Positions 20,510-32,734 of a stretch of 64,000 nt of DNA are shown here, piece after piece (the first letter of the stretch is position 1; the number at the start of each line of letters is the position of its first letter). Location of the stretch: positions 682,001-746,000 of the forward strand of contig NZ_OZ026452.1 of the NCBI RefSeq assembly GCF_964019515.1. Reading direction: 5' to 3'. The translations under genes and the position numbers were made by a program. The notes under the pieces were generated by a model. The model was not told where the DNA came from, did not search any database, and saw only the letters and a list, made by a program, of their open reading frames with translations. This DNA comes from Serratia symbiotica (Periphyllus acericola). GTDB lineage: Bacteria > Pseudomonadota > Gammaproteobacteria > Enterobacterales > Enterobacteriaceae.

Positions 20510-23500
20510 CTAAAAATCAAACTGATAGAGCAAATCTAATGCCTGATCGAGACCAGAGACTGCTTCAAGATACAACTTAGGCATCAGGCGGTAACGCAAC
20601 GTCAGCGTGGCCAGCGAGTCGAAAATGCCCACCCCATATTTTACCTGTAAGCCAGGGAGAACATAGCCACTTACCACAACCTGAGAGCTGTCGCCAACCC
20701 CTTGGGTATCAAGAGCCAAATCAATCACGCCAAACGCTTCGCCAATTTTACCCACAAGTTGACCACTTTGCGCCACCCCGATACCAATTAACATTGAGGT
20801 CATAGCGTTGCCGTCGGCACCGGAATTGTGCAATCCCTGGCCGCGTAACAGGTAGGACAACGCTTCCTGTTGCGATTTGACTGGGGCTGAGAATACTTCC
20901 AACTTAGGCGCATCTGCCGAGCCAGTGACACGCACCCCAGCAGTAACATCGTCCTCGGTAGACTTAGGGTTACGGATCGCCTCAATGTTAAGCATTGGCT
21001 GATCTGGCAGGCCGGAAAATATCAACTGGCCTTTACGGACAATCAGATCCTGCCCATAAGCATGGAAACCGCCTGAAGGGATATCAATCTGTCCATTAAG
21101 ACCCAGCCCTTTCTTGTCTTGCACCACTTTCAAGTCGCCCTTCAGCCCAGCTTTCAGACCAAAAGCGTCCAGCCGAACATCGTCACCGATGTGGATCATC
21201 AGGTTGCTATTGATCGGGATTGAGGCGGTTTTCGGTTGGATCGGTTTCAATTGGTCATTGAGCATCACCTCATCAGAAGAAATGCCTACCGCGCTTTCCG
21301 GCAGTTCCTGCACCGTAATACGCGCCCAGGGGATATCTACCGAACCATTGAGCGAAAAGAGCTGAGACGTGGCTTCAAATACCAGATCTGGCGAGACGTC
21401 AATGCGGATCATCGGCGGCACCGTTACCCGCAGCTTATTGCCTTTGGCAGTAATGCGCGCGCGCCATGCGTCGAGTTCACGCCAGTCGGCATCACCCGTG
21501 AGGTTAAGCTGCCCAAGTGTGGGACTGATCATCCCTTCCAGCGTCGAGGTCATGCCGTTGAAGTTCATTGCTAGTCGACCATCCGTCATGTCAAACGGCA
21601 TCGAATGCCCCTGCACATTCACCTTATCCAGCGTCAACCGACCAAACACCCGGGGTTTCTGTGCACTACCACCCAGGCGCAGGTTGGCATTCAGCATGCC
21701 TGCTGCTTTTTCGCCCCGCATTAACGCTGGGTTAATCATCGCCAACGAGATATCAGTGATGTTGACGTTGCCGCTGATATTACGTCGTACCTGTGGGTCT
21801 GCCACTTGAATATGGCCGTCAAACTGGCCGTTTTCGTTCAGTTTGATCAGCCAATCAGCCTGCGCACGGCCATTGTTCAGCTCAGCATTAAGCGTCAATG
21901 TATCGAAAGCGATCGGCAGCGCGTTACCCTGCATCTGCTGCACCACTTTGACACCGTTACCCACCAACGAAACCTTGGCTTCCGGCAATGCGCCGCCCGG
22001 TTTCCAACTGACGTTGGCTCGCCCGGTAAACACGCCACTCAGTGTAGTTTCTTCACCAAGGAACGGCTTGAACACTGCAAGATCAAAGCGGTTAAGCACC
22101 AGGCTGGCTTCGCCGCTTTGGCCTGCTTCGAGGGTTTTCGGCACACACAATTCAGCATTCTGGTTCTGCCAGCAGTGCGGGCCAATACTGATTTTATGTG
22201 CGGTATTCAAGTAGTCCAGCGTGATGGCGCGGGTATGGTGACATTCGCCAACCAGGGTATCGAAACGGGTATTATTCAGGTTGCCATGCCAGCGCTGCTG
22301 CTGACGATCAAAGCTGCCTTGCAGTGCAAGTTGGCCGGAAACTGGCTTGCCGTCAACCTCTAGTTGCATCTGATGCTGCTTCTCACTGCCCTTGGCGTTG
22401 AGGGTCAGCAATCTGACTTCCGACGTATCCTGTTTCAGTTGTTCAACACGAACCGCCAGTTGACCCTGTATCTGGTCAGTAGAGCGCACATCGCCATCGA
22501 TCTTCACCCGATTGATGCGCAGTGCCTGCCACTGTAAGCCAAAGGCCGTTAGATCGGCCAGCAACTGCGGTGCCTGTAGGTTGCCACGCAGTTTGAACAA
22601 TCCCTTCAAGGTACCGCCTAACCCCGGTAGTATGCCATCAAGGCGCGGCGCGTCTATATTAGCATCCAAGTTCCAGTTCTTCTCATCCAACTGGCCTGCG
22701 ACATTCAGTTGGTTGCGCCCCAACGTCAAACCGATGCCAGGGATTTTCCATTGCCCGGCGGCATTGCCGCTCAACATGCCACGCGCCGTGACCTTATTGT
22801 GTTTCACGTTGCCGTCCAGTTGCAATACCGGCACCTGTAGTTGCCAGTTGCCGCCGTGCAAACTGCCACGGGTAATGATCTTGCCGTCCAGCTTCGCCGA
22901 CCATTCCGGCCATTGCTTGGCGCTGTTGATGCCACTCAGCGTCAACTGCGCATTCCAACTGATTGCGTTACTCCAATCCACCAACGCGGTGAGATCGGTA
23001 TTGCCCTGTAGCGCCGCCAATCGCAAGCGCTCCAGTTTGAACTGTTCGATGTTGCCTTTGCCATCTAGCATCAACGCCGCCGGTGGCAAATCATGGCCGC
23101 TGATATTGGCGTGGGTAGACAGTGCGTAGTCGGTCGCCTTGCCGTTAAAACGCAGGCGGAAATCGTTGACCTTATATTGCGATTCGCCGATCAGCGGCCA
23201 TTTCAGTTGCTTGCTCTGCAACGTCATCGCCATGGGCAGACCCACCTCGGCCAAACGAGCCTGCAAGTCAAGCTGCGCACCCACGGGACCGGACAGGTTG
23301 AGCGCCACCTTCAGTACTTCACGCAATCCGCCACAGAGGTTTAGCGTGATCTTCTCGCCCTTTAGCGGCGAGATGTCCAGCGTGCTGTTAGCCACAATAT
23401 TTATCGGAAAATCACCGTTCAGCGCCGCCTGCCCTTGTGCAGACAGCGTGCCCTGTGGCAACTCGACGTCGAAATTATCTAACTGGATGTGCTGATCCTT

Positions 23501-24322
23501 GGTGCTGGCCTGGAGCAGTAGGTGGGTGATCAGCACATTGGTATCACCAACCAAACGCAGGTGTTCACCGTTAATTTCCTTAACGGTGATATCCAGCGGC
23601 AAACGAATTTCCGGCAAATCCGGCAGCAACGGTTTGGCGAATAAGGCTTTCAGAGTTTCTCCTAGCGGCGGTTCTGCCGATTTCGCTGTCTTATCGCCCT
23701 GCTCACCAACCTTTTTCGTCACTTCTACCCCTACCCCTGATAGTACCGTTTGCGGCCGCGGGTTGTGCGAGGTTTTCGGCAACGCGATCAGCAGCGAGTT
23801 GATTTTGGTAGGCATCAGCGTCAACGCGTGCGCTTGCCATTGCGTCCCAGTGCGCAACTCAGCCAGCGAAATCGCCGTACCATCGACGCTGACTTTGACG
23901 TTATCCAGCGCCAGCATACGCAGGATAATCGGGTATGGCGTACTGAGATGAGTGGCGGGTGTCCTGGTTTCTTTAGCCGGTGTGGACGGCACCATCTCTT
24001 TGGTGTTAATCACCACATCAACATCCTGCGCAGTTAAAGCATTGACGCACAGCGAGCGGTGTTTAAAACAGGACAGATCGAGCGATAGATGGAACTGCCC
24101 AACAGTCATCGCCGTGCCTGGCATCTGGTACTTCACGCCTTTCAGCGTCAGATCACGCCAGCCGCCGCTGACGCTGTCGATGTCCAACCCTGGCACCCAG
24201 CGCGCTGCGCCGTTGATCGCCATATGTAGTCCGTTGGTGGTGCCGAGAAAAAAGGCTCCCCCCCCTATCAGCAACAACAGAACACCCATGGCTCCGAGAC
24301 AAATCTTTTTCACCAGGCTCAT
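20510..24322 (-). CDS. tamB: Translocation and assembly module subunit TamB
   Basis: 1270 residues (E. coli 1259). Inner-membrane-anchored AsmA-like protein spanning the periplasm, partner of TamA, implicated in outer-membrane protein insertion and phospholipid transport. A single N-terminal membrane anchor ([18 protein letters not shown]) is followed by long beta-rich repeats forming the hydrophobic groove, and the conserved C-terminal DUF490 domain ends in [20 protein letters not shown] with a terminal Phe. No break seen. The ATG overlaps the tamA stop (ATGA), so the two are coupled. Confidence 0.96.
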   Translation of the reverse strand: MSLVKKICLGAMGVLLLLIGGGAFFLGTTNGLHMAINGAARWVPGLDIDSVSGGWRDLTLKGVKYQMPGTAMTVGQFHLSLDLSCFKHRSLCVNALTAQDVDVVINTKEMVPSTPAKETRTPATHLSTPYPIILRMLALDNVKVSVDGTAISLAELRTGTQWQAHALTLMPTKINSLLIALPKTSHNPRPQTVLSGVGVEVTKKVGEQGDKTAKSAEPPLGETLKALFAKPLLPDLPEIRLPLDITVKEINGEHLRLVGDTNVLITHLLLQASTKDQHIQLDNFDVELPQGTLSAQGQAALNGDFPINIVANSTLDISPLKGEKITLNLCGGLREVLKVALNLSGPVGAQLDLQARLAEVGLPMAMTLQSKQLKWPLIGESQYKVNDFRLRFNGKATDYALSTHANISGHDLPPAALMLDGKGNIEQFKLERLRLAALQGNTDLTALVDWSNAISWNAQLTLSGINSAKQWPEWSAKLDGKIITRGSLHGGNWQLQVPVLQLDGNVKHNKVTARGMLSGNAAGQWKIPGIGLTLGRNQLNVAGQLDEKNWNLDANIDAPRLDGILPGLGGTLKGLFKLRGNLQAPQLLADLTAFGLQWQALRINRVKIDGDVRSTDQIQGQLAVRVEQLKQDTSEVRLLTLNAKGSEKQHQMQLEVDGKPVSGQLALQGSFDRQQQRWHGNLNNTRFDTLVGECHHTRAITLDYLNTAHKISIGPHCWQNQNAELCVPKTLEAGQSGEASLVLNRFDLAVFKPFLGEETTLSGVFTGRANVSWKPGGALPEAKVSLVGNGVKVVQQMQGNALPIAFDTLTLNAELNNGRAQADWLIKLNENGQFDGHIQVADPQVRRNISGNVNITDISLAMINPALMRGEKAAGMLNANLRLGGSAQKPRVFGRLTLDKVNVQGHSMPFDMTDGRLAMNFNGMTSTLEGMISPTLGQLNLTGDADWRELDAWRARITAKGNKLRVTVPPMIRIDVSPDLVFEATSQLFSLNGSVDIPWARITVQELPESAVGISSDEVMLNDQLKPIQPKTASIPINSNLMIHIGDDVRLDAFGLKAGLKGDLKVVQDKKGLGLNGQIDIPSGGFHAYGQDLIVRKGQLIFSGLPDQPMLNIEAIRNPKSTEDDVTAGVRVTGSADAPKLEVFSAPVKSQQEALSYLLRGQGLHNSGADGNAMTSMLIGIGVAQSGQLVGKIGEAFGVIDLALDTQGVGDSSQVVVSGYVLPGLQVKYGVGIFDSLATLTLRYRLMPKLYLEAVSGLDQALDLLYQFDF

Positions 24323-26058
24323 AGCTCAGGCCCCAAACCGATGTAGAACTGTACTCCATGGGTCTCTTTGTCTCCCACAGGCGCGGCAATATCCAGCTTC
24401 ACCGGCCCCAACGGCGACTGCCAGCGCACGCCTATGCCCGCGCCGGTTTTAACATTGCTCTTTTTGATGTCGTCCACCGCTTCGCCGGAATCAACAAACA
24501 CCGCACCCCACCACTTGCCGGTCACGTTATATTGGTATTCCAGCGAACCGGTCAGAATTTTGGAAGCACCGATAACCTTACCCTCGTTGTCACACGGTGA
24601 AATACCTGTGTACTTATAGCCGCGAATACTGCGATCTCCTCCGGCGAAGAAGCGCAGGTCCGGCGGCACTTTGTCGAAGCCATTTGTTTCGATCCACCCC
24701 ACCTGCCAACGTACCAAGAAGCGGTGTTTGTCGGCCAGAGTGCGGATCCAAACGTTCTGCGCCTGCATTAGCGCAAAGTCCACGCCGTAACCCCAAGTGG
24801 TATTGGACACATCAATGGAATAGCGCTGGCTGTCACCCCAGGTTGGCATCAAACCGCCACGCGAGCGAGTGCGGTTAACGCTGACACCGGGGTACAGCAG
24901 CATGGTGGTGTTGGTGACAGTACCCTGGGTAAAGTGATCCAGACGCCAGGTCAGGTTCACAACCCGCTGCCAGCCGCTGGAAAGATCCCAGTTACGCGAC
25001 ACCACCACTTTGGAAGTAACGGACTTGGTATCGTTGAGATCGACGTTCTTGAAGCCCCCCTGCAACAGGAAGTATTGCTCAAGCGGGTTCTTCAGCAGTG
25101 GGATTTTATAGGTCAAATCTAGCTGCTGCTCCGGTGCCGAAACGCGAGCACTGCTTTCCAGACTATGGCCGCGATCATTGAGCCAGGGTTTTTTCCAGGG
25201 ACCCTTCACGCGCGGACCAACATCGGTGGAATAACCGACCCCAGTCTCGATAGTATTGCGGGTGCGCGGCGTGACCCATGCATATAGCGGCAACACCCTA
25301 TTTCCTTTTGAAGTTTTGAAGTCAGGAAACACCACTACCGAATTAAACCAGCTGGTGGCGGACAAACGCCGATTCAGTTCGGCTAAGTCTTCCGAGCTGT
25401 AATAATCTCCCTGATGAAAGGGCACTAAATTTTGCAGATAGTCTTCTCGGATTTGCGAACCTTCAAACTTTACCTCGCCAAAACGGTAGCGCGATCCGCT
25501 GTTAAAATCGATATCCCAAAAGGCTCTATGCAAATCTTCAGCCACGCCGAGCTGGCTATCAAGCATGTCTGCATCAAAGTAACCCTTACGCAGCGCTAGG
25601 CTGGTCAAAGAATTTTTAAAGCTGTCGTACTTGCCGTGGTTGAGGATCTCGCCAAGGGTCGGACGGCCTTGCTTTACCAGCGTCAGGTAATCCTCATCGG
25701 TGAGAGCGTCGCCCTTCAGCACGATATTGTCACCGGCAATGTGCACCGGCTCACCGGGGTTCACCTTAGCATGTAACACCTGGCGCGATAGACCTCGCCG
25801 ATCGTCCAGCGTAAAATCGATGGTTGGATTGTAGTAACCTAATGCCCTCAACCCCTGACGTACCGCTTCGTTCACGCGCGCCCGTAAATGACCATCGTTA
25901 CCGACCTCTTCAGGCGTTATAGAAGACAGCCGACCCCGGACGTTTTTCTCCAGCTCACCACTCAGACCTTCCACCTTGATCCGCACATTCGCCGCGTAGG
26001 TCGCAGTTGCCACAAAAAAAAATAAAACAAGCACATGAATGGATATCGTAGCACGCAT
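24319..26058 (-). CDS. tamA: Outer-membrane translocation module protein TamA (Omp85 family)
   Basis: 579 residues (E. coli 577). The signal peptide ([14 protein letters not shown], cleaved before [10 protein letters not shown]) is followed by three POTRA domains and a 16-strand barrel with the conserved lid-loop motif [14 protein letters not shown]. It ends in [11 protein letters not shown]. Works with TamB. Intact and divergent from the msrA remnant, the standard enterobacterial arrangement. Confidence 0.96.
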   Translation of the reverse strand: MRATISIHVLVLFFFVATATYAANVRIKVEGLSGELEKNVRGRLSSITPEEVGNDGHLRARVNEAVRQGLRALGYYNPTIDFTLDDRRGLSRQVLHAKVNPGEPVHIAGDNIVLKGDALTDEDYLTLVKQGRPTLGEILNHGKYDSFKNSLTSLALRKGYFDADMLDSQLGVAEDLHRAFWDIDFNSGSRYRFGEVKFEGSQIREDYLQNLVPFHQGDYYSSEDLAELNRRLSATSWFNSVVVFPDFKTSKGNRVLPLYAWVTPRTRNTIETGVGYSTDVGPRVKGPWKKPWLNDRGHSLESSARVSAPEQQLDLTYKIPLLKNPLEQYFLLQGGFKNVDLNDTKSVTSKVVVSRNWDLSSGWQRVVNLTWRLDHFTQGTVTNTTMLLYPGVSVNRTRSRGGLMPTWGDSQRYSIDVSNTTWGYGVDFALMQAQNVWIRTLADKHRFLVRWQVGWIETNGFDKVPPDLRFFAGGDRSIRGYKYTGISPCDNEGKVIGASKILTGSLEYQYNVTGKWWGAVFVDSGEAVDDIKKSNVKTGAGIGVRWQSPLGPVKLDIAAPVGDKETHGVQFYIGLGPEL

Positions 26059-26311
26059 TCCCCTTGTTTATTTTACCTTTCTATTGGTATTTGCTCTGGG
26101 CTATCAGGCAGGCAGCCCATATAGCCCTATTCCAGGCGCTGCCATGCATGAAGGTTTGGCTGTCACTGTTCACCTGGCGCATTCTTCACTTTTGGCATAC
26201 AAAATACTGCGTTAAGCTTACACATAAACCCAACCAATCGCTTATTGTGAGCAAAGACGCGGTTGGATACAACTCTAGGGCCAATTCTTACCCTGATAAC
26301 AGGAGTGCATT

Positions 26312-26836
26312 GTGGTGCGATTTTTTAATAAATCACTCACCGCCGATGGGATGTACGTGCTATCAGGCCGCACCACACCCATGCCGGTGACTAGGTTAAA
26401 CGTGGTCACCGGGCATTCGATGACCCAGGTGCCAAGCGGCATGGCATTGGCGATCTTCGCCATGTGCTGTTTCTGGGGCGTGTAGCGTCTGTTCTGGCAG
26501 AACCGGGCGTTTACAGCACTGCCGCTGGCTACAGCGGCGGTTATACGCCGAATCCAACCTACAGTGAGGTGTGCAGCGGCCAAAACGGCCATGCCGAAGT
26601 AGTGTGCGTAGTGTTCGATCCCAAAATCATCAGCTACAAACAATTGCTACAGATGTTTTTGGAAAACTACGATCCGACGCAGGGTATGCGTCAAGGCGGC
26701 GAAATTGGCACGCAGTACCGCTCAGCGATTTTCACGCTGAACCAGGAACAACACACCGAGGCCGAGCGCAGCCAGCAACGTTTCCAGCAGGCGATGGAGT
26801 CAGCGGGCGACAAACGCGTCATTACCACTGATGTGG
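26312..26836 (+). pseudogene. msrA: msrA (peptide methionine-S-sulfoxide reductase), broken
   Basis: GTG start after [25 protein letters not shown] matches the MsrA N-terminus and the active-site Cys is retained (MCCFWGV, normally GCFWGV). The next codon is TAG at 26483-26485 where family members have Glu. One base is then lost before [20 protein letters not shown], which continues in another frame to RVITTDV, where copy D of the IS cuts the gene. The final approximately 40 codons are not found beyond the IS. Confidence 0.92.
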
Positions 26837-27891
26837 GGCGTTGTTGAATAAATCGAACTTTTGACCGGCACGAGGATCAGATCACTCTCCTTCTGTCAAA
26901 ATAGCGACATTCCGTGGCCCAGCAAAAGTGCAACATCACCAACTGGAAGGCTTACAACAACGCCCTTATCACTCGGGGTTCACTCACTTGCTGGGGGGAT
27001 GAAACGGCACTTCACGCCTGGTACTGCGAGGCAAAACCTTCTCTGCGTGGTCGCCCACCACATTATTCTGATATGGCAATCACCAGCGTATTGATGCTGA
27101 AACGGATTTTCGGCCTGACACTTCGCGCCCTCCAGGGCTTCGTCGATTCCATTATCACACTGATCAAAGTGCCGTTGAACTGCCCGGACGACACCTGCAT
27201 CAGTAAGCGGGCAAAGTCCGGCCATGTCCCGTTTAAAACCGTAACGCCGGGTGAAATTGCGCACCTCGTTATCGACTCTAGCGGGCTCAACGTGTTGGGT
27301 GAAGGCGAGTGGAAGGTAAAAAAACACGGTCAGGAAAAACGGCGGATCTGGCGAAAACTGCATTTGGCCGTAGATACAGCAACACATGAGGTCATCTGTG
27401 CTGACCTTTCCTTGAGCAATGTCACCGATACCGAAGCCTTCCCAGGTCTCATCCGCCAGAGGTACCGTAAAATTAAAGTCGCCTCGGCGGATCGGGCTTA
27501 GGATACGCGAGTGTGTGATGATGAGTTAAGGGGCAAGAAGCTCAAGGCGTTAATACTGCCCAGCAGCGGAGCCCGTTATTGGTCGGCAGACTATGCAGAG
27601 CGAAATCAAGCGATGGCGAACAGGCGCGTTACCAGAGACAACACACGGTGGAAAATTATCACAGGCTACCACCGACGTTCGATAGCGGCAACAGCGAGGT
27701 ACAGAGTAAAACAGCTATTTGGTGGTCACCTGTCGCTGCGAGATTATGATGGGCAAGTTGCAGAGGCGCTGGCCATGATCTGTACATTAAACAAGATGAC
27801 GCTCGCCGGTATGCCAGAAAGTGTACGCCTTGCCTGAAAGATGCCCATTTACGGGACTCTTTATTCCAAATCCGATTTATTCAACAACGCC
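26837..27891 (+). mobile_element. IS5-family (IS903-group) element, copy D
   Basis: 1055 bp between GGCGTTGTTGAATAAATCG and the matching right repeat TTTATTCAACAACGCC. The flanking 9-mers differ, so no target duplication remains, and the msrA 3' end is absent on the right: this copy bounds a deletion or rearrangement. Confidence 0.93.
26914..27837 (+). pseudogene. IS903-group transposase, copy D (least damaged)
   Basis: A 308-codon frame of IS903 length interrupted only by the TAG at 27499-27501 (codon 196), immediately after ASADRA where relatives read GDGAYDT or similar. The first catalytic Asp is in VIDSSGLNVLG. The IS5-family Y(2)R(3)E(6)K signature reads Y-HR-R-SIA-A-TARYRV-K, with Ala (GCA, 27688-27690) in place of the catalytic Glu. 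Confidence 0.92.
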
Positions 27892-28103
27892 ACGCAGATT
27901 GTAAAACTCTGACGCTGTCAGCGCCATAGTGAGAATATTACCCTAGCTAGATGCTCATTCCACACTAATATTCTTTATTTTTTCATGTCGATAACATAAA
28001 CCCAACATCTATAAATAAAAAAAATGCTATATTTTCCTTTTCCCCTGGCCCGGTTGTCACTGATAATGTGCGGCGTTCATGTCTACAAACTGACTTAACA
28101 CTT

Positions 28104-29603
28104 ATGCTGCATTTGTTTACTGGGTTAGATTTCGATACTAGTCTGATGTTGATTCTCGCATTGTTGTTCGTGTTGTTTTATGAAGCCATCAATGGCTTTC
28201 ATGATACGGCCAATGCGGTTGCTACAGTCATCTATACCCGTGCCATGCATTCGCAACTTGCGGTCATTATGGCGGGTTTATTCAACTTTCTTGGCGTGAT
28301 GCTCGGTGGTTTGAGTGTTGCCTACGCCATTGTCCATTTGCTGCCTACCGACCTGTTGTTGAACGTCAGTTCAGCGCACGGATTAGCGATGGTGTTCTCC
28401 ATGCTGCTGGCGGCGATTATCTGGAACCTCAGCACCTGGTATTTCGGTCTGCCAGCCTCCAGTTCCCATACGCTGATTGGCGCAATCATCGGTGTCGGTT
28501 TAACCAACGCCCTGATGAACAATACATCGATAGTAGATGCGTTGAACGTTCCGAAAATGATTGGCATTTTCCTGTCATTGCTCATCTCGCCGTTGGTCGG
28601 CATGCTGGCCGCCGGGCTGATAGTGTTCGCCTTGCGCCGCTATTGGTGTACCACCAAAAAACGCCAGCGTATCCACATGACCCCTGCGGAACGTGAAAAG
28701 GTCGACGGCAAACGCAAACCGCCGTTCTGGACTCGTATCACACTGATCCTGTCAGCGATTGGTGTCAGCTTCTCGCACGGTGCCAACGATGGCCAGAAAG
28801 GTATCGGTTTGCTCATGTTAGTGCTGATCGGCATTGCTCCGGCAGGTTTCGTCGTCAATATGAATTCCACCGGTTATGACATCACCCGTACGCGTGATGC
28901 GGTCTTCCACCTACAGCAGTATTACCAGCAGCACGGCGATGCGCTGCCACAGGAGGTGTCCTTGACGCCTAGTGTGCCAAGCAGGGATGAAGACGCTGTG
29001 TTAAACCAACCCCTTGAGTTCCACTGCAACATCTCCCGTGCTATGGCGACGATTGAGCTAACTTTGGGGCAGTTGCACAATTTGCAGAGCTACAGCCAAC
29101 TAACGGTAAAGCAACGCAGCCAACTGCGTCGCCTGCTGATGTGCATCACCGATACGGCGAACGACGCCAAGCTACCTGAAACCTCTGAGGCTGACCAGCG
29201 CTTCCTAAAGAGCTTGCGTCAGGATCTGCTAGAGACCGTCGAATATGCGCCGATGTGGATCATCGGCGCGGTTGCTCTGGCGCTGTCACTCGGCACCATG
29301 GTCGGTTGGAAACGCGTTGCCACCACCATCAGCGAGAAGATTGGTAAGAAAGGCATGACCTACGCCCAGGGCGTGTCGGCCCAGATGACCGCCGCTTTAT
29401 CAATCGGCATAGCCAGCTATACTGGCATGCCGGTATCCACCACCCACGTGTTTTCTTCGGCGGTTGCTGGCACGATGATCGTGGACGGTGGCGGTGTGCA
29501 AAGCAAAACCGTGAAGAACATCCTATTAGCCTGGTTACTGACTCTGCCAATCTCTATGCTGCTTTCCGGCTGCCTGTACTGGATCGCCCTGAAGTTTGTT
29601 TAA
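28104..29603 (+). CDS. pitA: Low-affinity inorganic phosphate transporter Pit
   Basis: 499 residues from ATG 28104 ([20 protein letters not shown]), matching the E. coli PitA start; a longer frame from 28068 adds 12 unrelated residues. Proton-coupled metal-phosphate symporter of the inner membrane. The two PiT signature regions are present ([18 protein letters not shown] and [17 protein letters not shown]), as are about ten membrane segments around a central hydrophilic loop. It ends in [11 protein letters not shown]. Its usual neighbours uspB/uspA are not downstream; uspA is 30 kb away at 59948. Confidence 0.95.
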   Translation: MLHLFTGLDFDTSLMLILALLFVLFYEAINGFHDTANAVATVIYTRAMHSQLAVIMAGLFNFLGVMLGGLSVAYAIVHLLPTDLLLNVSSAHGLAMVFSMLLAAIIWNLSTWYFGLPASSSHTLIGAIIGVGLTNALMNNTSIVDALNVPKMIGIFLSLLISPLVGMLAAGLIVFALRRYWCTTKKRQRIHMTPAEREKVDGKRKPPFWTRITLILSAIGVSFSHGANDGQKGIGLLMLVLIGIAPAGFVVNMNSTGYDITRTRDAVFHLQQYYQQHGDALPQEVSLTPSVPSRDEDAVLNQPLEFHCNISRAMATIELTLGQLHNLQSYSQLTVKQRSQLRRLLMCITDTANDAKLPETSEADQRFLKSLRQDLLETVEYAPMWIIGAVALALSLGTMVGWKRVATTISEKIGKKGMTYAQGVSAQMTAALSIGIASYTGMPVSTTHVFSSAVAGTMIVDGGGVQSKTVKNILLAWLLTLPISMLLSGCLYWIALKFV

Positions 29604-29946
29604 ACGATTCATCTCATAAAAAAGACGGCCAGGAGGGCCAGTCACTTAGACCCTACCAGGTAGGCGTCCATTATTACAGCCAGTTCGGACACCGACAGTG
29701 CGCAACAACCGGCGTATACAGTGAGTAGGTGGGGATTGTCCGCACTACCCAAGGCCAAAATAGCCTAATGGGATAGGTTCTTAAGGTGATCGGCATTTTT
29801 AGAGGCTAAGGTAATACTGGCCTCGTAATAAAAGTGCTTCAAATGACCCAGTATCGCTCCCGGCGATACCCCTGGCAGGCTGTTTGTAAGGGTCAACTAA
29901 AACCGGACACTGATTTAGGCACATTGTAATCGAACATGTTTGCCTC
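29604..29946. other. Intergenic stretch after pit with dispersed repeat
   Basis: No gene. It carries a weak hairpin (GGCCAGGAGGCC near 29630), the second copy of the dispersed repeat (29655-29735) and the 18-mer CCTAATGGGATAGGTTCT at 29764-29781, which recurs with one change upstream of uspA (59697-59714). Confidence 0.55.
29655..29735. repeat. Degenerate dispersed intergenic repeat, copy 2
   Basis: GTAGGCGTCCATTATTACAG and CCAGTT, then CAACAACCGGCGTATACAG, align with 2611-2690 with a few substitutions and about 11 extra bases. Non-coding. Confidence 0.5.
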
Positions 29947-30593
29947 CTAGGATACTTTGGTCAACATCGCCAAAGCCTGATCTTCACGACCGACAATTAC
30001 GTCGTCACGACCGACAATTACGCTCCAGCGCTGCGATTCTATAATGATAAACACCAGCATCAGGAACAGCACGCTAGGGATCACTTCCGAACCCATCATC
30101 CAACGCCAGCCCATTTCTACCAGCCAGGCTTCGCTGGCGATTTTGAAGTTAACGTAGAAGATCACAATTTGGCCGAACACGATGGCGAACTGCTGCATGC
30201 TGAGCACACGACCACGCATATCTTTTGGTGAGACTTCCGATATGTACATAGGTGAGATGGTGGCGGCGATACCCACTGCCAACCCCCCGATGATGTGGTA
30301 AATTATAAACCAGGTGAAGGTAGTCGCCAGGGCCGCGCCGCCAGCATCAGGGCTTTTTTACGGCCATAATGCGCAGCCAACGGCCCGGCACCAAAAGCGC
30401 CAACGACACAGCCAATAACTATGTTGGAAACTGCCCAGCCAGTTTCGATTGAGCTGAGGTCAAAATAGGTTTTAAGGGTATCGTTCACACCAGAGATCAA
30501 GGCAGTATCGTAACCGAATAGAATGCCGCCGAGAGCTGCAATACCGCAAATTCGTAGTATATACCCGGTATTATGCTTACGCTGATGTGACAT
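29947..30593 (-). pseudogene. MFS sugar (myo-inositol-type) transporter, broken
   Basis: N-terminal half of a sugar-porter MFS protein: LRICGIAALGGILFGYDTAL (first membrane helix), VVGAFGAGPLAAHYGRKKAL (MFS loop 2-3 signature). A frameshift near 30300 follows, then ISPMYISEVSPKDMRGRVLS and QQFAIVFGQIV in another frame. It stops after the sixth helix region at ALAMLTKVS, so the C-terminal six helices are absent. A 21-bp direct duplication lies near 29985-30022. Location beside iolA, iolB, iolR and iolC suggests an inositol permease (inference). Confidence 0.85.
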
Positions 30594-31156
30594 ATTTTGC
30601 TTCGATTTTTATCCTGGCTTCCATCCACGCAGTAGGTTTTAGGGAAGAGCGAGGCGGAAGGGTGTGAACCGTGCCTGTCATCCAGGCGGTGGTATTCGAA
30701 TGAATCTTCGCTAAAAGAGAGCATTTATTTCATCATTAGGGAATAATAAAATATTTATTTTTAGATCAAGTTCAAAAAAACCGTAAACAGCCAACAGGCA
30801 TTGCCAGGCTATCCCTTTGCGTCAGGCTTTGTCATATTGCTAGATTGGCTGACTATTTCTGTATAAAAGTCAGGGATAATTCCCGCTGGCCTGTGGATAA
30901 GTGGAATGGCGGCTTTTTCCCGACATGTCATGGCATTGTATAAAAGCGTGGCAAAACTGCCACCTCCCGTACTAAAAATAAATTTTCTAAAATAATTTAT
31001 TTAAAATATTTTTTTCAATGAAATAGAGTTTGCTTCATTCGGTCAGGATTGAGCCTGCTTGTGTGCCTCTCCAGCAAGCAGCGTGATGAAAACGCTACCG
31101 CCTGCGGACAGGGCCGCAGGCGATCTGGCGACAGCGGCCTTAAAAGAGGGTGAGAT
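30594..31156. other. Divergent intergenic region of the iol cluster
   Basis: About 560 bp, AT-rich near 30730-31020, between the transporter and iolA remnants. It probably held divergent promoters and IolR operators, but no operator repeat is convincingly visible. Confidence 0.45.
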
Positions 31157-32621
31157 ATGAAAACCGTGGGTAACTTTATTGGTGGGCAGGTGTGACTGAG
31201 CAGCAGCAATCAAACCGTCGACGTGCATAACCCAGCTACCGGGAAGGTTGAACGCCGTGTCACACAGAGCACTGCCACGGAAGTGAAGCAGGCCATTGAC
31301 GTGGCCCACCAGATTTTTGCCGACTGGTCGCGCACCACACCACTGCGCCGGGTGCGCATTATGTTCAATTTTAAGGTGCTTCTGGAACAGCATCATGACG
31401 AACTGGCGACGCTGATCATTAGTGAACACGGAAAGGTTTACTCCAATGCGCTGTGCGAATTGACCAGCGGTATTAAAGTGATCGAGTTTGCCTGCGGTAT
31501 TCCGCATTTGATCAAGGGAGAGTATTCGGCTGACGTCGGCAACGGCGTTGACAGCTTCTCGCTAATGCAGCCTCTGGGCGTGGTTGCGGGTATCACCCCG
31601 TTCAACTTCCCGGTGATGGTGCCGATGTGGATGTTCCCTATCGCACTGGCCTGCGGTAACACCTTCGTGCTCAAGCCGCAAGCGTTGGCACCTTCGGCTG
31701 CAGTACGGATGGCAGAATTACTCAAAGAGGCTGGCCTACCTGACGGCGTGCGCTAACGAAGATGCTGCGCAATTGTGTACAGACTCACATATTCAGGCGG
31801 TGAGCTTTGTCGGTTCGGCCGCCGTGGAGGAGTATATCTACACGACGGCCAGCGCCCATGGTAAGCGGGTACAGGCCTTCGGCGCGGCGAAAAATCAGGC
31901 CATCATCATGCCGGATGCCGATCTCGACGCAACGGTAAAGGCCCTGATGGGCGGTGCGTTCGGCTCTGTAGACGAACGTTGTATGGCGCTACTAGTCGTG
32001 GTGGTGGTCGGTGACGACACGGCTGATAAACTGATCGCCAGGTTAAAACCGTTGATCACCCAACTGCGCGTTGGCCCGGGCATTCAGCAGGGCGGCGAAG
32101 AAAATGAAATGGGGCCGCTGGTCTCCTCAGCACACCAAAAAAAGGTATTGGGTTATATCGATCTGGGCGTGGAAGAAGGCGCAACGCTGGTGGCCGACGG
32201 CCGTAATTATCAGGTGTCTGGCTACCCCAAGGGTTACTATGTTAGCGGCACCCTGTTTGACCACGTTAAACCGAATATGCGTATCTATCGTGAAGAGATC
32301 TTCGGACCGGTGCTGGGCATTGTCCACGTGCTTGACTACCAGACTGCCATCGACACGGTGAACAGCCATGAATCTGGCAATGGCAGCGCCATCTTTACCC
32401 GTAACGGCCACTACGCGCGCCAGTTCGTGCAGGAAGTGCAGGGCGGTATGGTGAGGGTCAACGTGCCGGTGCCGGTACCGATGGCATTCCACAGCTTCGG
32501 CGGCTGGAAGCGCTCGGTGTTCAGTGCGCTGAACGTCCATGGTACCGACGGTGTACGTTTCTACACCCACATGAAAACCGCCACCGTCCAGCTGGACTAC
32601 CGGGCAGCAAACTGTGTCTGA
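31157..32621 (+). pseudogene. iolA: iolA/mmsA (methylmalonate-semialdehyde dehydrogenase), broken
   Basis: The start MKTVGNFIGGQV is followed by TGA at codon 13; the frame resumes at VDVHNPATGKVERRV and contains GVVAGITPFNFPVMVPMWMF (aldehyde dehydrogenase signature). It stops at PDGVR near 31755, where a deletion and frameshift remove about 20 residues before IQAVSFVGSAAVEEYIYTT. The catalytic Cys survives in DERCMALL. The end RFYTHMKTATVQLD is complete. Would have converted malonate semialdehyde to acetyl-CoA at the end of inositol breakdown. Confidence 0.92.
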
Positions 32622-32734
32622 ATACAGCATGCCGATGCTGGGTTAATACACTTTAGGCAACAGGGGACGTGATTAGAATGGGAGTAGTAGCCGTTGTCGT
32701 TTTTACCGAATAGCCCATTTACAATAGAATCACT

